Under the pieces are notes generated by a model that was not told the origin of the DNA, did not search any database, and saw nothing but the letters and a program-made list of their open reading frames with translations. Shown one piece after another: positions 44,904-57,140 of a stretch of 64,000 nt of DNA; the first letter of the stretch is position 1; each line of letters opens with the position of its first letter. Source of the DNA: Ascaphus truei (Eukaryota; Chordata; Amphibia; Anura; Ascaphidae); assembly GCA_036426205.1 (NCBI GenBank), contig CM071568.1:229496148-229560147 (forward strand), read 5' to 3'. Both the position numbers and the translations under genes were made by a program.

Positions 44904-47571
44904 ATGCCTGGGCGGAATAGGACTAGTGCAGCAACGGGGGCCACACCTGGACATCAGACTCCAAAAACTGGGGCCCCTAGGATCAATAACCACAGCCCGA
45001 GGCCTGGTACATCCAGTGCCCTGGCCACACCTCCCCCAGCTCCTGTTGTCAGTTTAACCCCTGCAGTCCCAGTTCCAACATGGGCGCAGGTGGCAGCTGC
45101 AGGCGTTGACCCCAGCAACAACAATGCTGGGGCCACGCCCGGTGTGAGCAGAAAGCTTGGGGTGAGGTGCCCAATGTCACCTGGCCTTAACATGGAGATC
45201 TATGTGAGGGCTGTGGCAGACATTGTGGGTCCCTCTGCTGTGGTGGCGACCAGCAAGATGTATGGGAGAGGCATTTTCTTCCTCCGTACGCTGGCTGCCA
45301 CCCACACCCTGGTGCAGAAAGGCATCAGTGTAGGGGGGACCTACATCCCCATAGAACCCATGGAGGGGATAGGCACAAAAATCATCCTGTCCAATGTGCC
45401 CCCCTTCATCCCAGACAGCCTCATGCGCCCACGCCTACAAGCCCTGGGAGATATTTAATCTCCCATAACAAAAATTCCGCTGGGCTGCAGGGATAGAGCG
45501 CTGAGGCACGTGCTCTCTTTTAGGCGGCAGGTAAAAGTGCTGCTGCCGGGGAGCACAGAATCTGTGGAGGGTTCTTTTGGGGTTCCCTACGAGGGCATAA
45601 CATACACCGTGTACTATGGCACGGAGGGGGTAAGGTGCTATTTGTGCAAGGAGCTTGGGCAAACTCGCAGGAGTTGCCCCAAAGGGAACAGAGGACCTAT
45701 CCCAACTCCTGCACCCCCCCTCCCTCTGCCAAGACATCCGGTACCGCTATACCTACCACAGTGAGGCCCTCGAGGGCCCAGGTCCCCCCTGGGACCACAA
45801 GAGATGTCGCTGTCCTATCTGGAACAGTGACTTCTGCACCTCTCCCTGGAGAGCGGAGGGAAGGAGATGGGGTTGCCATGGAGCGGCCACCCTCTGTTAT
45901 TGCTGTCTCCCCCCGGGAGGAAACACCCTGTGCTGCTGCGCCCACCGCGTCGGAGCCCTCGGGGGCCCAGGCCCCCCCTGGGACCGCAGGAGATGTCGAT
46001 GCCCCATCTCAGACAGTGACGTCTACACCTCTCCCCCAGAGGGAGAAGGAAAAGCCCTTGAGGGCCCAGGCCCCCCTTGGGACCGCAGAAGATGTCACTG
46101 CTCCAACTCAAACAGTGACATCTGAACCTCGCCCCCAAAAAAAGAGGGAGAAGAAAAAAGTCACCCCACAATAGTCACCCTCTGTTGTCGCTGTCCCCCG
46201 CCCCAAGAACAACTTACCCCCAATGTAACGCGGGGAAGCGGGAGGAAGCTCCTGATATGGAGTTAGCGGCACCCTCTCCTGGGGAATCACCCCCCAGGAA
46301 GAAGCCTTTTAAAACAAAAATCAAGAGGGTGATTGAGGAGGTCGAGGAGGGTGAACCGTATTACGTTCACCCTCGGATGTCTCTGAAGCGGAAGGAAACA
46401 TCAGTTCCGCACAAGGTGGCTCCATCCGGCCCACTGGTTAGGATTAGCCAGTGTAAGTCGGATCTCATAATTTTACAATCCCCCCACCGTCGAAGATCTA
46501 GAGGGAATGCAGGAGGAGGTATCCGACGTCTCTGGGGTGGAAGGCCAAAGTGAACAATAACATAAGGCCTTGCCCCTAGATATAAATGTTTGGGGAAAAG
46601 TCCAACACCCCTCCCAGTTGGAGAACATCCCTCGGGGACCTGTGTTTCGGTGAATCTGCCGCGCCGGACGCAGTTGTCTTCGGGGACTCGGAGGTCGGCC
46701 AGGATCCCCCTCTGGCTGTGCCACCTTCGGGTGGCACACATGAGGCTGAGCCCCGGTTTGTGTCACCGGAAGAAGGGGATGGGCTAGGGCTGACTCCTGT
46801 GGTTGGGGGTTTGGAGGGTGGAGCGGGGGAGGCGGGTGTGGGTGAGGGTGTTTTAGCGAGTACTTCCTTTTGCATCTGGGAGATGCCAGATGTGAGCTCT
46901 CCTGGTGAGGAGTTTTGGTCGGGCACTTTGTTGGAGGCGACTGCTGGGCTGGACCCTCCCTATGAGGTACTTGCTAAAAAGTTCCCTCCCGCGATTAATG
47001 CGAACGCCCGTGGCATCCCGTTTGTTCGCATTCGGTAGAGGAGACCAGGAGGGCACTGTGTGCCTCGTTGACCCCCGAGGACACTAGGGAGACTGCTACC
47101 TCCGCCATACCGCCACCAGCTACCCCTGAACATCCCACCCCGGGGTTGGATGTGGAGGATATAGTAGACCCCCTCTTGGAAAAACCAAGGAGGGGACCCA
47201 CTCTAAGGCTGAGAAAGGCCCCCGCAGGGAAGGACGGGGGTCTTCAGTTTTTCAGTCAAGAGGAGCTCGGGGAGTTGGGGCTCAGTGAGCAGTCCTCTGG
47301 CACCGCGGAGGCGGTGGACTCTTTGACCCCCATTATCCCTGCCCAGGAGCTAGATGGTTTCCTGGAGGATACCCTCTGCAAACACGGAACAACGAAGGTG
47401 CAGTTGGCCCTTGGAAGATGGAAGGATGCCTCGGTCATTCTCCACTCTCTCTTAGTATACATCAGGGCTAACCACAAGGCCAAAATCTCTGGGTCTATCC
47501 ATCTTGGTGTCCTGAAATTTCATAAATTGATGCGAGACCACATAAAGGCTTCTCGGGGTGTAGCACCCTGA
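44904..47571 (+). pseudogene. Tx1-type LINE ORF1, broken
   Basis: ORF1 of Tx1-like elements encodes an RNA-binding, Gag-like protein. Translation from ATG 44904 (MPGRNRTSAATG) is Ala/Pro/Thr-rich, then has a folded-looking segment (IYVRAVADIVGPSAVVATSKMY) and stops at TAA 45456. The same frame continues with CYLCKELGQTRRSC near 45639, a CCHC-type knuckle with the His replaced by Gln. A frame change leads to three tandem copies of an about 60-codon unit containing AQ-x-PPGT-x-x-DV and TVTS-x-PLP (45770-46130). Further frame changes follow near 46180, 46580 and 47050. The last frame (47068-47571) ends in LVYIRANHKAKISGSIHLG and a TGA 32 bases before ORF2. Confidence 0.75.
45770..46130 (+). repeat. 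In-gene tandem repeat, three units
   Basis: Units share GGGCCCAGG-like starts, CCCCCTGGGACCG, GAGATGTC and CAGTGAC(A/G)TCT. They encode the low-complexity repeat of the Tx1-type ORF1. Unit lengths vary, so some slippage has occurred. Confidence 0.7.
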
Positions 47572-47955
47572 GCGCCTGTGGAAAGCAAAACTCTTGACTA
47601 CCAATGGCTTTGAGCATCGGTACGCTTAACGTGAATGGCTGTAAGGATGGGTTTCGCAGGTTCCAGGTACTCTCCTTTTTACAGAAGGGAAAGTATTCTG
47701 TGAGCTTCCTGCAGGAAACCCATACCACTCCAGAGGCTGAAGCCAGCTGGCATTTGGAGTGGCGAGGCAAGGTCTTTTTCAGCCACCTCACTTCGTCATC
47801 TAGTGGGGTGGTTACCCTGTTCTCTGAGTCCTTTCAACCAGAGCTGCTGCTTGCCAAAGCTGTTGTTCCAGGTCGCCTGTTGCATCTCAGGGTCCGGCAC
47901 GAGGACTACACATTTAATTTCCTGAACGTGTATGCTCCTGCCACCGGACCCCTGA

Positions 47956-48262
47956 GAAGGCAGTTCTTCGTCAGAATGTCTGAATACCTGGAGACAGTTG
48001 ACGCGGACGAATACGTGGTGCTCGGGGGTGATTTTAACTGTACCCTCGAGGCTCGGAAAGACCGGAATGGTCCGGAGCCACACCCGTGTTCTCCGTCGGC
48101 CTTGCGGGAGGTCATCACCCGCTACTCCTTGGTAGACATCTGGCTAGAACAACATCCTGAGGCATCCACTGAGTTCACCCATGTTAGGGTGTTTAGGGGT
48201 GAACGGATGTCCTGGTCCCGGATCGACAGGCTGTATATTTCCAGCCACAGCCTGTCACGAGC
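47956..48262 (+). repeat. Left copy of a 307-base duplication at an assembly gap
   Basis: Matches 48344-48650 with about three mismatches, all within the last 35 bases beside the gap. Removing one copy plus the gap (388 bases, which is one more than a multiple of three) makes the upstream and downstream ORF2 frames continuous. It is therefore best read as one genomic sequence assembled twice. Confidence 0.9.
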
Positions 48263-48343
48263 NNNNNNNNNNNNNNNNNNNNNNNNNNNNNNNNNNNNNN
48301 NNNNNNNNNNNNNNNNNNNNNNNNNNNNNNNNNNNNNNNNNNN
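48263..48343. other. Assembly gap (81 N)
   Basis: Run of undetermined bases inside ORF2. Given the duplicated flanks, the true gap size may be zero or negative. Confidence 0.98.
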
Positions 48344-48650
48344 GAAGGCAGTTCTTCGTCAGAATGTCTGAATACCTGGAGACAGTTGACGCGGACGAAT
48401 ACGTGGTGCTCGGGGGTGATTTTAACTGTACCCTCGAGGCTCGGAAAGACCGGAATGGTCCGGAGCCACACCCGTGTTCTCCGTCGGCCTTGCGGGAGGT
48501 CATCACCCGCTACTCCTTGGTAGACATCTGGCTAGAACAACATCCTGAGGCATCCACTGAGTTCACCCATGTTAGGGTGTTTAGGGGTGAACGGATGTCC
48601 TGGTCCCGGATCGACAGGTTGTATCTTTCCAGCCACAGCCTGTCAAGAGC
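48344..48650 (+). repeat. Right copy of the duplication at the assembly gap
   Basis: Second copy of 47956-48262, continuing without break into the rest of the endonuclease. Its final bases (TCAAGAGCCCAG) are probably more reliable than the ragged end of the left copy. Confidence 0.9.
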
Positions 48651-51600
48651 CCAGTCCAGTGCCATTAGGCTGGCGCCGTTTTTGGACCACAATTGTGAGT
48701 CCATGACGGTGACGCTGCTACCTGCAGAACCCTCGGCCGCATATTGGCACTTCAACAATATGTTGTTGGAGGACAAGGGGTTTGCGACGTCGGTCCGAGA
48801 CTTTTGGATGGCCTGGAGAGGTTGCAGGTCAGACTTTGCCACGTTAGAGCAGTGGTGGGACGTGGGCAAGGTTCATCTGCGCCTCGTGTGTCAGGAGTAC
48901 ACCAAAGGTGCCAGCGGGTGGCGCAATGCTGAGATCGAGGCCCTCAGGGAGGAGGTGCTCGATCTCGAGAAGCGGCTGTCTGTGGCAGGAGACCAATACC
49001 TGCAGAGTATGTACGTGGAGAGGAAGTGCGCTCTCCGGGACTTGGAAGATCGGAGAGCTTGGGGGGCGTATGTGCGATCCCGCATCCACTTCCTTCGGGA
49101 GATGGATCGCGGGTCGCGCCTCTTCTACGCGCTGGAGAAAAAGAGGGGAAACCGTAGACATATCACCTGCTTGTTGGCAGAGGACGGTACCCCTCTGACT
49201 GACCCGGAGAGCATCCGGGACAGAACCCGGAGATTCTATGTAAATCTTTTCTCTCCGGAGTCCATCCAGCCAGATAAATGCAGGGTCTTATGGGAGGGGC
49301 TTCCCACGGTCGGTGAGGATGGAAGGGAGCGGCTTCAGTTACCATTAACTCTGGCCAAGCTCTCTGATCTCATGTCCCGCGGAAAAATGCCAGGGCCAGA
49401 CGGGCTGACTGTGGAGTTCTTCCGGTTTTTCTGGGAGATGCTGGGACCTGATTTCACGAGGTCCTAGCGGAAGCCCTGGAGACCGGTGAGATGCCCCTTT
49501 CGTGTCGGCGGGCAATACTGTCTCTGCTGCCGAAGAAGGGAGATCTCCGCCAGATCTCTAACTGGCGACCGGTCTCACTGCTCAGCACGGACTATAAGAT
49601 CGTAGCCAAAGCGCTTTCGCTGAGGCTCAAGTCCGTGCTGGCAGAGGTGATTCACCCTGACCAGTTCTATACTGTCCCGGGCAGGAGTATTCATGACAAC
49701 ATCTTTCTGGTCTGGGACCTGATGCACTATTCACAGAGGCCTGGTCTATCACTCGCCTTCCTGTCCCTAGATCAAGAGAAGGCGTTTGACAGAGTGGATC
49801 ACCGTTACCATATGCAGACCCTGCAGGCGTTTGGCTTCGACCCACAATTTGTGGGTTTTCTCCAGGTGCTGTACGCCTCTGCAGAGTGTCTGGTGAAGAT
49901 CAACTGGTCCCTGACGGCACCTTTTGTGCTTGGTCGGGGAGTACGTCAAGGGTGCCCCCTGTCTGGGCAACTGTACGCGCTGGCCAGTGAGCCCTTCCTC
50001 TGCCTACTGAGGAGGAGGCTCACCGGGGTGGTGCTGCGGGAGCCCAACATGCGGGTAGTCCTGTCGGCTTATGCCGATGACGTGCTCCTCGTGGCCCAGG
50101 ACCTAGATGATCTAGAGCGGGCACAAGCGTGCCAAGAGGTCTACACCGCGGCCTCTTCTGCTCGGATCAACTGGTCCAAGTGCTCCGGTATTCTGGTGGG
50201 TCCCTTACAGGTGGACTCCTTGCCCACCGCATTTAGGAATGTCTCGTGGGAGAGCGATACTCTCAAGTATCTTGGAGTCTACCTGTCTGCTGCGGAGAAC
50301 CCGGCCCCGGAAAACTTCAGTGATCTTGAAGAACGGGTCATTGCTCGTCTGGGGTCATGGGTGTATCTGTCGAGAATGCTTTCCCTCAGGGGAAGAACCC
50401 TGGTGATTAACCAGCTGGTGGCCAGTCAGATATGGCACCGGCTGATAGCCATGGGTCCAACCCCCGAATTTATCAACAAGATCCAGAGGTAGTTGATGGA
50501 TTTCCTCTGGATGGGGAAGCATTGGGTCTCTGCGGGAGTTGCGTGTCTCCCCTTGGAGGAGGGTGGACAGGGAGTTGTGTGTCGGCTCCCAGTTAAACAC
50601 TTTCCGCCTCCAATACCTGCAGAGATATCTATTCGCTGATCCGTCTCCGCAGTGGTGCCAGCTGGCGATCAGTTTCTTTCGCCAGCTGCACAATATGAGG
50701 TATGACCGGCAACTGTTTATCATCAGGCCCGAGGGTTTAGGTAGAGACCTCTCGGTGCTGCCGGCATACTACCGGGATTTACTTAAGGCCTGGAAACTGG
50801 TCTCCGCGACCAGGAAGGAATAGGCGGTGGGGGTTGATTTCCTCGCCGAGCCCCTGATGTATAATCCGGCAGTGGGGGCTCGGATGTTGGATTCACCCTC
50901 TATTTGCCGCCGGCTAATCCTGATGCAGGTGACCAGAGTCGGGGATCTCCTGGACTTTGAGCGGCGAGACTGGGTTAGGGCAGAGGTGCTCGCGCCCCGT
51001 ATGGGTCTGCGTACTGCCCCCGTCCCTCATCGTTTGATCCGGGAGATTAAAGATGCCATCCACCCCGACTCACGCACCTTCATTGAGGGGGTATTGCAGA
51101 CCGGAGAGCCTTGTCAACCTTTCAACCCTAGCTCTCCGGATCTTTGCGTGGAACCCAAACCACGGCAACCCCCTCGGGCTCCTCTTTCCCCCAACCTCAG
51201 CAGGTTGGGGGATATGTCCCCGGCATGTTTCCGCGGCATGCCGAGGAAAGACCTGTATTCTCTAGTGCTCTATATAGTGCATTACCTTGCCCTTGTCACC
51301 CGCCCAGATACTCTCTGGAGGCGGGTATTCCCTGCGAATGAGGGCGAGAGACCCCGGTGGAGGGAACTCTATTCATCCTTGGTTCCCCGTCCCACCGGTG
51401 ATTTGAGTTGGAGGGTCCTCCACGGTGCACTGAGTACAGGAGAATACTTGGCACACTTCACGGACTCCCCCGCCGCCTGTCCCTTCTGTGGCGAGCGGGA
51501 GTCCGTGTATCACATTTATTCGAGTTGCGCCAGACTGCAGTCCCTCTTTTCCTTCTTGAGGAGCCTTCTCCTGCGGTTCTGGCTACACTTCTCCCCTCGT

Positions 51601-51902
51601 CTTTTTATTTTTGGGTGCCCAGTGTCCCAGAACAATAAGCCTAGGGATCTCCTGGTCAGCCTGCTCCTGGCATTGGCTAAGGTAGCCATTTGTAAAACCA
51701 GGAAGCAGTGTTTGATGGGGGGGTCCCAACAAACATCGTGGCCATGTTTCGGGCGCTGGTGCACTCCCGTATTCGGGCAGAGTACTCGTACGCCGAGTCT
51801 ACTGGGACGGTTTCAGAGTTTGCCTCCCAGTGGGCGTTAGGCGGGGTGCTTTGCTCGGTATCCCCCATCAAGGGTTCTTTAGAGTTAACCCTTCTGTTTT
51901 AA

Positions 51903-52629
51903 GTGCACTTCATCAGTGCACTTGTTGGGTTCATTTAATTTTTGTTTGACTCGTTTATCTTTTGTTCTACTTGGCAACAAGTAGAATTGCTGTTCAACTG
52001 AATTGGCCGGCTTTGCCAGCCAATCAGTTTCAAACCAGATCAAAATAGACCCACTTCTCTCTCTACTCCTCCCCTCTCTGTCATTGGTGCATCTCCCTTT
52101 ATAATCCCTGTCTGTCCACCTCTTCCTCGCTCTGCATAGTTCCTGTTTCCCTGTGTGTACCTGTCCTATGCTGTGCTCCCTCTGTGCTCCTGTGAATACC
52201 TGCTCCTGTGTTACTTTGGATTTCCCTGGCTTTGACCCCTGGGCTACTCTGCTCTCTGGTAACCCCTTGACTACTCTGCTCTCTGGTAACCCCTTGAACC
52301 CTGCTACGCATACGACTTCGCTGACCTCTGGCTTCCTAGGACCTGGCTTGCTCTCTGTCGACTCTACTCTCTGGATCCCCTGAACATTGGCAAACGGACA
52401 TGACTATTCTCACGGACACTCCCCAAGCATTGCAAGTATATACTAACAACTCTTCCAACAGGCCCAGCAATGCTATACCACACTCCGGGCTTGCTCCCAC
52501 TGCTGTGGGTGTGTGGTATCATAACGTTCCCACCTCAGTACTGGGGTCTAGCTTGGTCTGCGGGCATACAGGCATGACAGCAGGCTAGCACTAGCACCCA
52601 CACATCATTGGCACTGCTATTTGTTATCA
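51903..52629 (+). other. 3' untranslated region of the Tx1-type element and further repeat-like DNA
   Basis: After the ORF2 stop lies GTGCACTTCATCAGTGCAC, a hairpin, then T-rich sequence and GCCGGCTTTGCCAGCCAATC. A 27-base unit (CTACTCTGCTCTCTGGTAAC...) is repeated twice in tandem at about 52240-52293. CT-rich promoter-like text at 52050-52390 resembles LTR sequence, but no ends were found. Confidence 0.4.
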
Positions 52630-53033
52630 TCCCTGTCACACAAAGATCGTCTAAATCACCATCATCATCAAATTCATTATCACCATGAGACAATTGTGAC
52701 TGGGTTTGTGGTGTGTGCCTGCAGTACTGACAGTGACATATTTTCTCCATCTTCTCCTGTGACATTACACTGTGTAGTCTGACTGCAACCCCTTTTTGTC
52801 TTACCTTGACTAGCTATGGTTGTCTGCCACTTTGTATGGTGGTGGGGGGTCAAGTGGCCTCTTAATGCAGAAGTGCCAAGATGGGTATCTGGTCTACACC
52901 TTTTCACAAAGGTTCGATATAAGCTAGCTGTAGTCTGACCCATTGAAAGTTGCAAAAAAACACCACATGTTAGCTCTTGCATTGAAAGTACGGTCAATGG
53001 GAGATGTAACTGGTTCAATGTAATCGTGGTCAT
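52630..53033 (-). pseudogene. hAT-type BED zinc-finger remnant
   Basis: The minus-strand frame 53033-52680 includes VKRCRPDTHLGTSALRGHL, then a HH pair. This is the C-terminal half of a BED finger as in hAT transposases and ZBED proteins (H-L-G-T-S-A-L-x-x-H-L-x-x-x-H). The preceding C-x2-C half is decayed (in other frames a LCEKV-like run is seen). No catalytic domain follows. It is unlikely to be the missing part of the hAT gene at 40-42 kb because of the distance. Confidence 0.5.
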
Positions 53034-54609
53034 TGATGTTGTTGTGCTGGTAGTGTTGACCCGGAGTCAACTACTGTATAAGCATGTAGTTTGTTTTCCC
53101 TGTTTAATTACTTAGTGTAAACATTAAACACTATCCGTTTTTACTTATTCCGGTTTCTTGTCTTTTGTGGGTTTGTAGTAATAGGGAGTGAAGGGGGGAA
53201 GGGATAGTGAGCTCTAGCTACTGTCTGTGATTTGGTGCCAGGGGTGAGAGGATCATTGAACATACAAAAACACTTGCCTAGACAAGTGAGAGAACCCCTT
53301 TTGAACAAGCACTCATAGTGTGATTGATACAAGTTTGTTTAAAAGAGTAACCTTTATTAGTGTATGTGGGTAAAATAAGTGAAGTACATAAACACTCAAC
53401 ACAATTAAAACACGTATTAAACTTAATGTCTCTGAGTCTGAATTGTAGACTAATGGAGGTGGTGTTTGAAGGAATATAATGTAACTGGCACCATGTGAAA
53501 TAAAATCAAAAAGAAAGAAAAAGTTTTAATATTAAAGTATAGAATGAATAAGGTGCCTCAGTGTGGTGTGTATATTATTGTTGAAAGGGTCTGGTGTATG
53601 TCACGTGGATAAAGTGTCAGTCACACCACTTTCATACCACATCTGATTGATATGTGGTTCTCTGACAGTATACAATATATAATATATAGCTAGTGAATTT
53701 CGGGCCAGACCAACTTGATCAGTGCTTAGTGTGGCTTAGCTGGAGTCGATTGTCAGAGAGACCACCAAAGGGTTAATATATATCCTTCAATACAACGCTG
53801 GATGAAGTAAAATATCAGGAAGGAAGGCTACTGTGTAGCTGGGGGTAGTGAGGCTAAATTGTGGGAACTATTGGTATATAATGATGATTTTATTGTTTCC
53901 CACTAATCATTAATTATTTCAAAGTTATTATAGCCTCATATGAGCTCAACAAGATTCACATAGTAAATAGATAGTGATATGAATAGCTGCTCGTATCCCC
54001 TGTGAAGGTAGCAAGTGTGTTTGTGGATAGGCTAGCAGGTATATCTCGATTAATAAAGCCAATAAAAGAGTTATCTTCAGCTGCCTGAAAAATAAAAATC
54101 ACTTTATCTCTGCAGACCTATATAGGTGGTATAGGTAAGTGATTGATATTTATAATAGCCGCCCAGCTGTGTCAGTCAATGTAGGTGTTTTAGATGGGCA
54201 GGCTATCTTGCCATAGACAAATTTGTCTCAGTTACCACTTATCTTCTAGGGCAAATCAGCCCTGTCTACTAAATATAAGCGACTAAATAAAGTATAGGTG
54301 CCCAGCAGCCGCTCGGTGAAGTACCCTCTACAATACAGGGGTGCTGTGGGGGGCTGCTATCTCGGAGCGTTTAATCCCTGCTCACGAGTGGCGGCATCTG
54401 TTGATTCTCCGCCCGGCATGGTGTATTCATGAACACCGCTATGTATAAAACTGCCGGGTGGAGCTCAAAGTGAAGCTGCGGCTATTCTCCGCGCTCACAA
54501 ACAGACGTCGCCGCACCAGTGCGCGTGCTGACGTCACAGAGGAACGCCCACCTTTTGTGGGTTTGGGTACATCCTGATATATTGGCACGCCCAAGTAATC
54601 AGTCCCTCC
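53034..54609. other. No supported gene
   Basis: AT-rich to mixed sequence with no recognised family. 54300-54560 is moderately GC-rich and may be the LTR or leader of the Gypsy fragment that follows, but no terminus was seen. Confidence 0.35.
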
Positions 54610-56310
54610 AAGGTGAATAGATCCCATCAGAATATTGCTGGCTAATCTAACCAAAACCTACCAAGACATTCAGGGAGATTTGTCAGAAACCTTGCAAAAT
54701 ATGCAGGGAGAATTGTCAAGGCCCAGTGGGTTAATGGCTAGATTGGATAGTTTGCAGGCTCAGGCAACACCCTTTCCAGTTCACAGGGGGCCACAAACTG
54801 TTCCTCCTTCCCCCAATTTTATTCCGCAGGAGCCTCCTGGAAGTCAAGCTCCCAGGGAGGCACCATCCATTCCACATTACTTTCCCCATTCTATCCCTTT
54901 AGTGTCACCAGAACATCATTTTGGGGATCCACAGAAAGATCAGATATTTTTTACCCAGTGTCAACTTCATTTTTTAGGCAGGCCTATGGATTTTCCTGAC
55001 CCCCAATCACGGTTGGCGTTTATTATATCCTATTTGGGAGGGGATGCAGCCGCATGGGCTATCCCGTTAGTCAATTTAGATAGCCCACTGCTACAGATGC
55101 AGCCACGAGTATCCGAACACTTGCCTTGGAAAATCTGGGGCAATCTCCCAGTAATGCTGCAACATTTCTGTAAGATTTATGCAGCAAGACTAATGGCCCA
55201 TCAGATTAACACAGCGGGGGTTCTTGCAGTCCCATTCAGTTTGAATGGGACTGCCAGGGACCCCCGCTGTATTAATCCGATGGGCCATTATTCTGTGTGC
55301 AGAAATCTCACAGAAATTTTGCAGCATTACTGGGAGATTGCCCCAGATTTCCCAAGGCTAGTGTTCGGATACTCGTGGCTGCATCTGTATATAATTTAGA
55401 TCAGTTTAAAGCAGAATATTTGATAGACAATGGATCATACCATTAGGAGATAACCAGCTTCTGGAGTTTCAGCAGGGAAACAAAGATATTTTGACATATC
55501 TTACCCAGTTCAATCGTCTAGTTCTAGAATCCGCTTGGCCTGAAGATAAAAGGACCAAACCCTGCTACATACTCAGTTAGTTTAGTCCTTCAATTGGAAC
55601 ACCATTTAATAGAACGTAAGGGAGAAAGACGGAGGAAGGGCTCCAAAACTATTTATGAACGCCTAGATTCAGTCCGACATGAAAACAATGTAGGTCAAAT
55701 AAGGGAATGTCCAACTGAACCCTTGCAAAGAGGGGGAACCCTTTCTAAGTAGGAAAGGGAAAGAAGGCGAAAGCAAGATTTATGTTTATATTGTGGAAAG
55801 CTAGGGCATTTTTAATGTGAATATCCAAAAAAAAAAAACAAGGACTTGCACCCCAGCGTTAATGTCGTGGTAGATGGACTCGATCTGCTGAATGTTAAGA
55901 AACAAAGAGTCCACTTGGTTCTGTTAACACACAGGAGCACACTTGAGCTACAGAGAACTTTTTAACTTATCCTTCCCAAAAAGGTTGGAGATACCAAGGC
56001 ATCACAAGAAACAGGAAGAAATGGTCAGAGAAGTTGACAGGTTAATCCGTACTTTAGGTCCTGGCATATTTCTCAGTTGAAAATGACCTTCAGTAAAGGA
56101 TATTCAGAAATCCTACAGTTTGATCTCATTGTTGCGCCACACTTCCTTATTATCCTAGGAATACCCTGCTTGACGGAACATAATCCAACCATTGACAGAG
56201 AGACACGTTCCATGAAGTTGTCATCTGCATTTTGCCGAGAGCAAATTGAGTTTGAGCCAACTACCATCAGTCTTCCAGTGGGCATTTTGGTATTTTCATG
56301 GATCTAGGGA
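54610..56310 (+). mobile_element. Ty3/Gypsy gag-protease fragment, interrupted
   Basis: The gag frame from 54635 has HFGDPQKDQIFFTQCQLHF and RLAFIISYLGGDAAAWAIPL, typical of vertebrate Sushi-like Gypsy Gag (capsid region). It is interrupted at 55094 by a MITE and resumes with IIYNLDQFKAEYL in another context. A decayed knuckle CLYCGKLGHF, with a stop just before the final Cys, is at 55781-55820. A protease C-terminal block (LIVAPHFLIILGIPCLTEHNP region, 56115-56190) follows. There is no reverse transcriptase or integrase. The residues after about 55092 in the 254-codon frame belong to the MITE, not to Gag. Confidence 0.8.
55094..55387. mobile_element. Full-length palindromic MITE (294 bp)
   Basis: The element reads nearly the same on both strands. 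CAGATGCAGCCACGAGTATC at the left is matched by its reverse complement at the right, and pairing continues to the centre (TCCCATTCAGTTTGAATGGGA near 55240, short loop). TA borders both sides. The terminal CAGATGCAGC is shared with the 2.5-kb element at 36326-38861, suggesting the same transposase mobilised both. It lies within Gypsy gag, giving the insertion order. Confidence 0.85.
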
Positions 56311-57140
56311 AATGTATACAGTACCGGCGAACATGTGTGTTGATTAGTTAACATGGCTACTTTCTTGGAGTTAACAATATTTTCCAGTAGAGTATTCTCT
56401 AGCAATAAATCAATCTCTGCTTTAATTTTTGTGGGGGATCAAAGACAATTATAAGTAATGACCACAATATGATTTCCAACCGATAATTTTTAAGGTCCAT
56501 CACGACCAAAGCCACAAACTTATCAGCAGATTTAAATATATGGAAAGTATCTTTATGAAGCTCATTAAAAAATGTTCTCTCGGAAACAGTGAAAATAGCT
56601 ATATATGTTTTTATAGACCAATTCAATTTGTCTAGATCATGCTTAATTAGATTAATAAAGGTGTCAAGGCAATTATTAGTAACTGGTGATAGGCACTTAC
56701 AGTACTTTTCTTTTTCAATTAACTTTTTGATGAGTATTTGTCAGACACAACACTTGGAGATATACAATATCCTGAATTAACATTATGACTATGGACAACA
56801 GTAGCACATACCAATGTATCCCACATCTCAGGTTCAGAGGCATAACCAAATGTCATATCTGTGGAATTATATGACACTTATAAGACATCATTTAAACAGC
56901 CAAATAATTTATACAGATCAATCTCATTTTGGAAATGATCACCCTTTGCTGTAGTTACAAACTATAAACTCCTGCCTAATACCTTCAATACTGTGGATGT
57001 GAATGTAGGTGATGGGACATTATGTATTATCATCTTTACACTAAGTCTTTTTCTTGGTTCTATGTCTTTTTGCTTTTTTCCTCAGTGAGGGCCCTTCAAA
57101 ATGAAGTGCCTGGGTGTGTCTAAAAAAAAGTCTTAGCTGT
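56311..57140. other. Gene-free AT-rich stretch
   Basis: No supported gene or repeat border. Confidence 0.45.

Larger units (their letters stand above)
47604..51902 (+). pseudogene. Tx1-type LINE ORF2: endonuclease plus reverse transcriptase, broken
   Basis: ORF2 nicks target DNA and copies the element RNA. From ATG 47604 the endonuclease shows LNVNGCKDGFRR, FLQETH (catalytic E), VVLGGDFNCTLEARKD and MSWSRIDRLY. After the assembly gap, RLAPFLDHNC follows, where the usual SDH reads LDH. A linker with coiled-coil-like charged residues leads to RGKMPGPDGLTVEFF (49378). Then come the reverse transcriptase blocks LLPKKGDLRQISNWRPVSLL (about 49520), LSLDQEKAFDRVDH, GRGVRQGCPLSGQLYA and SAYADDVLLV (YADD at 50069-50080). 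The C-terminal part has CPFCGERESVYHIYSSC, a likely zinc-binding C-C-H-C near 51480. Damage: frameshifts near 49450, 50590 and 51690, and in-frame stops at 50490 and 50821. The sequence and order match the Xenopus Tx1 family. Confidence 0.88.

Noticed and set aside
46367..46926. Minus-strand frames of 97-124 codons
   Set aside because: Shadows of the plus-strand Tx1-type ORF1.
55092..55399. C-terminal third of the 254-codon Gag-like frame
   Set aside because: These bases are the palindromic MITE, so the residues are not Gag.
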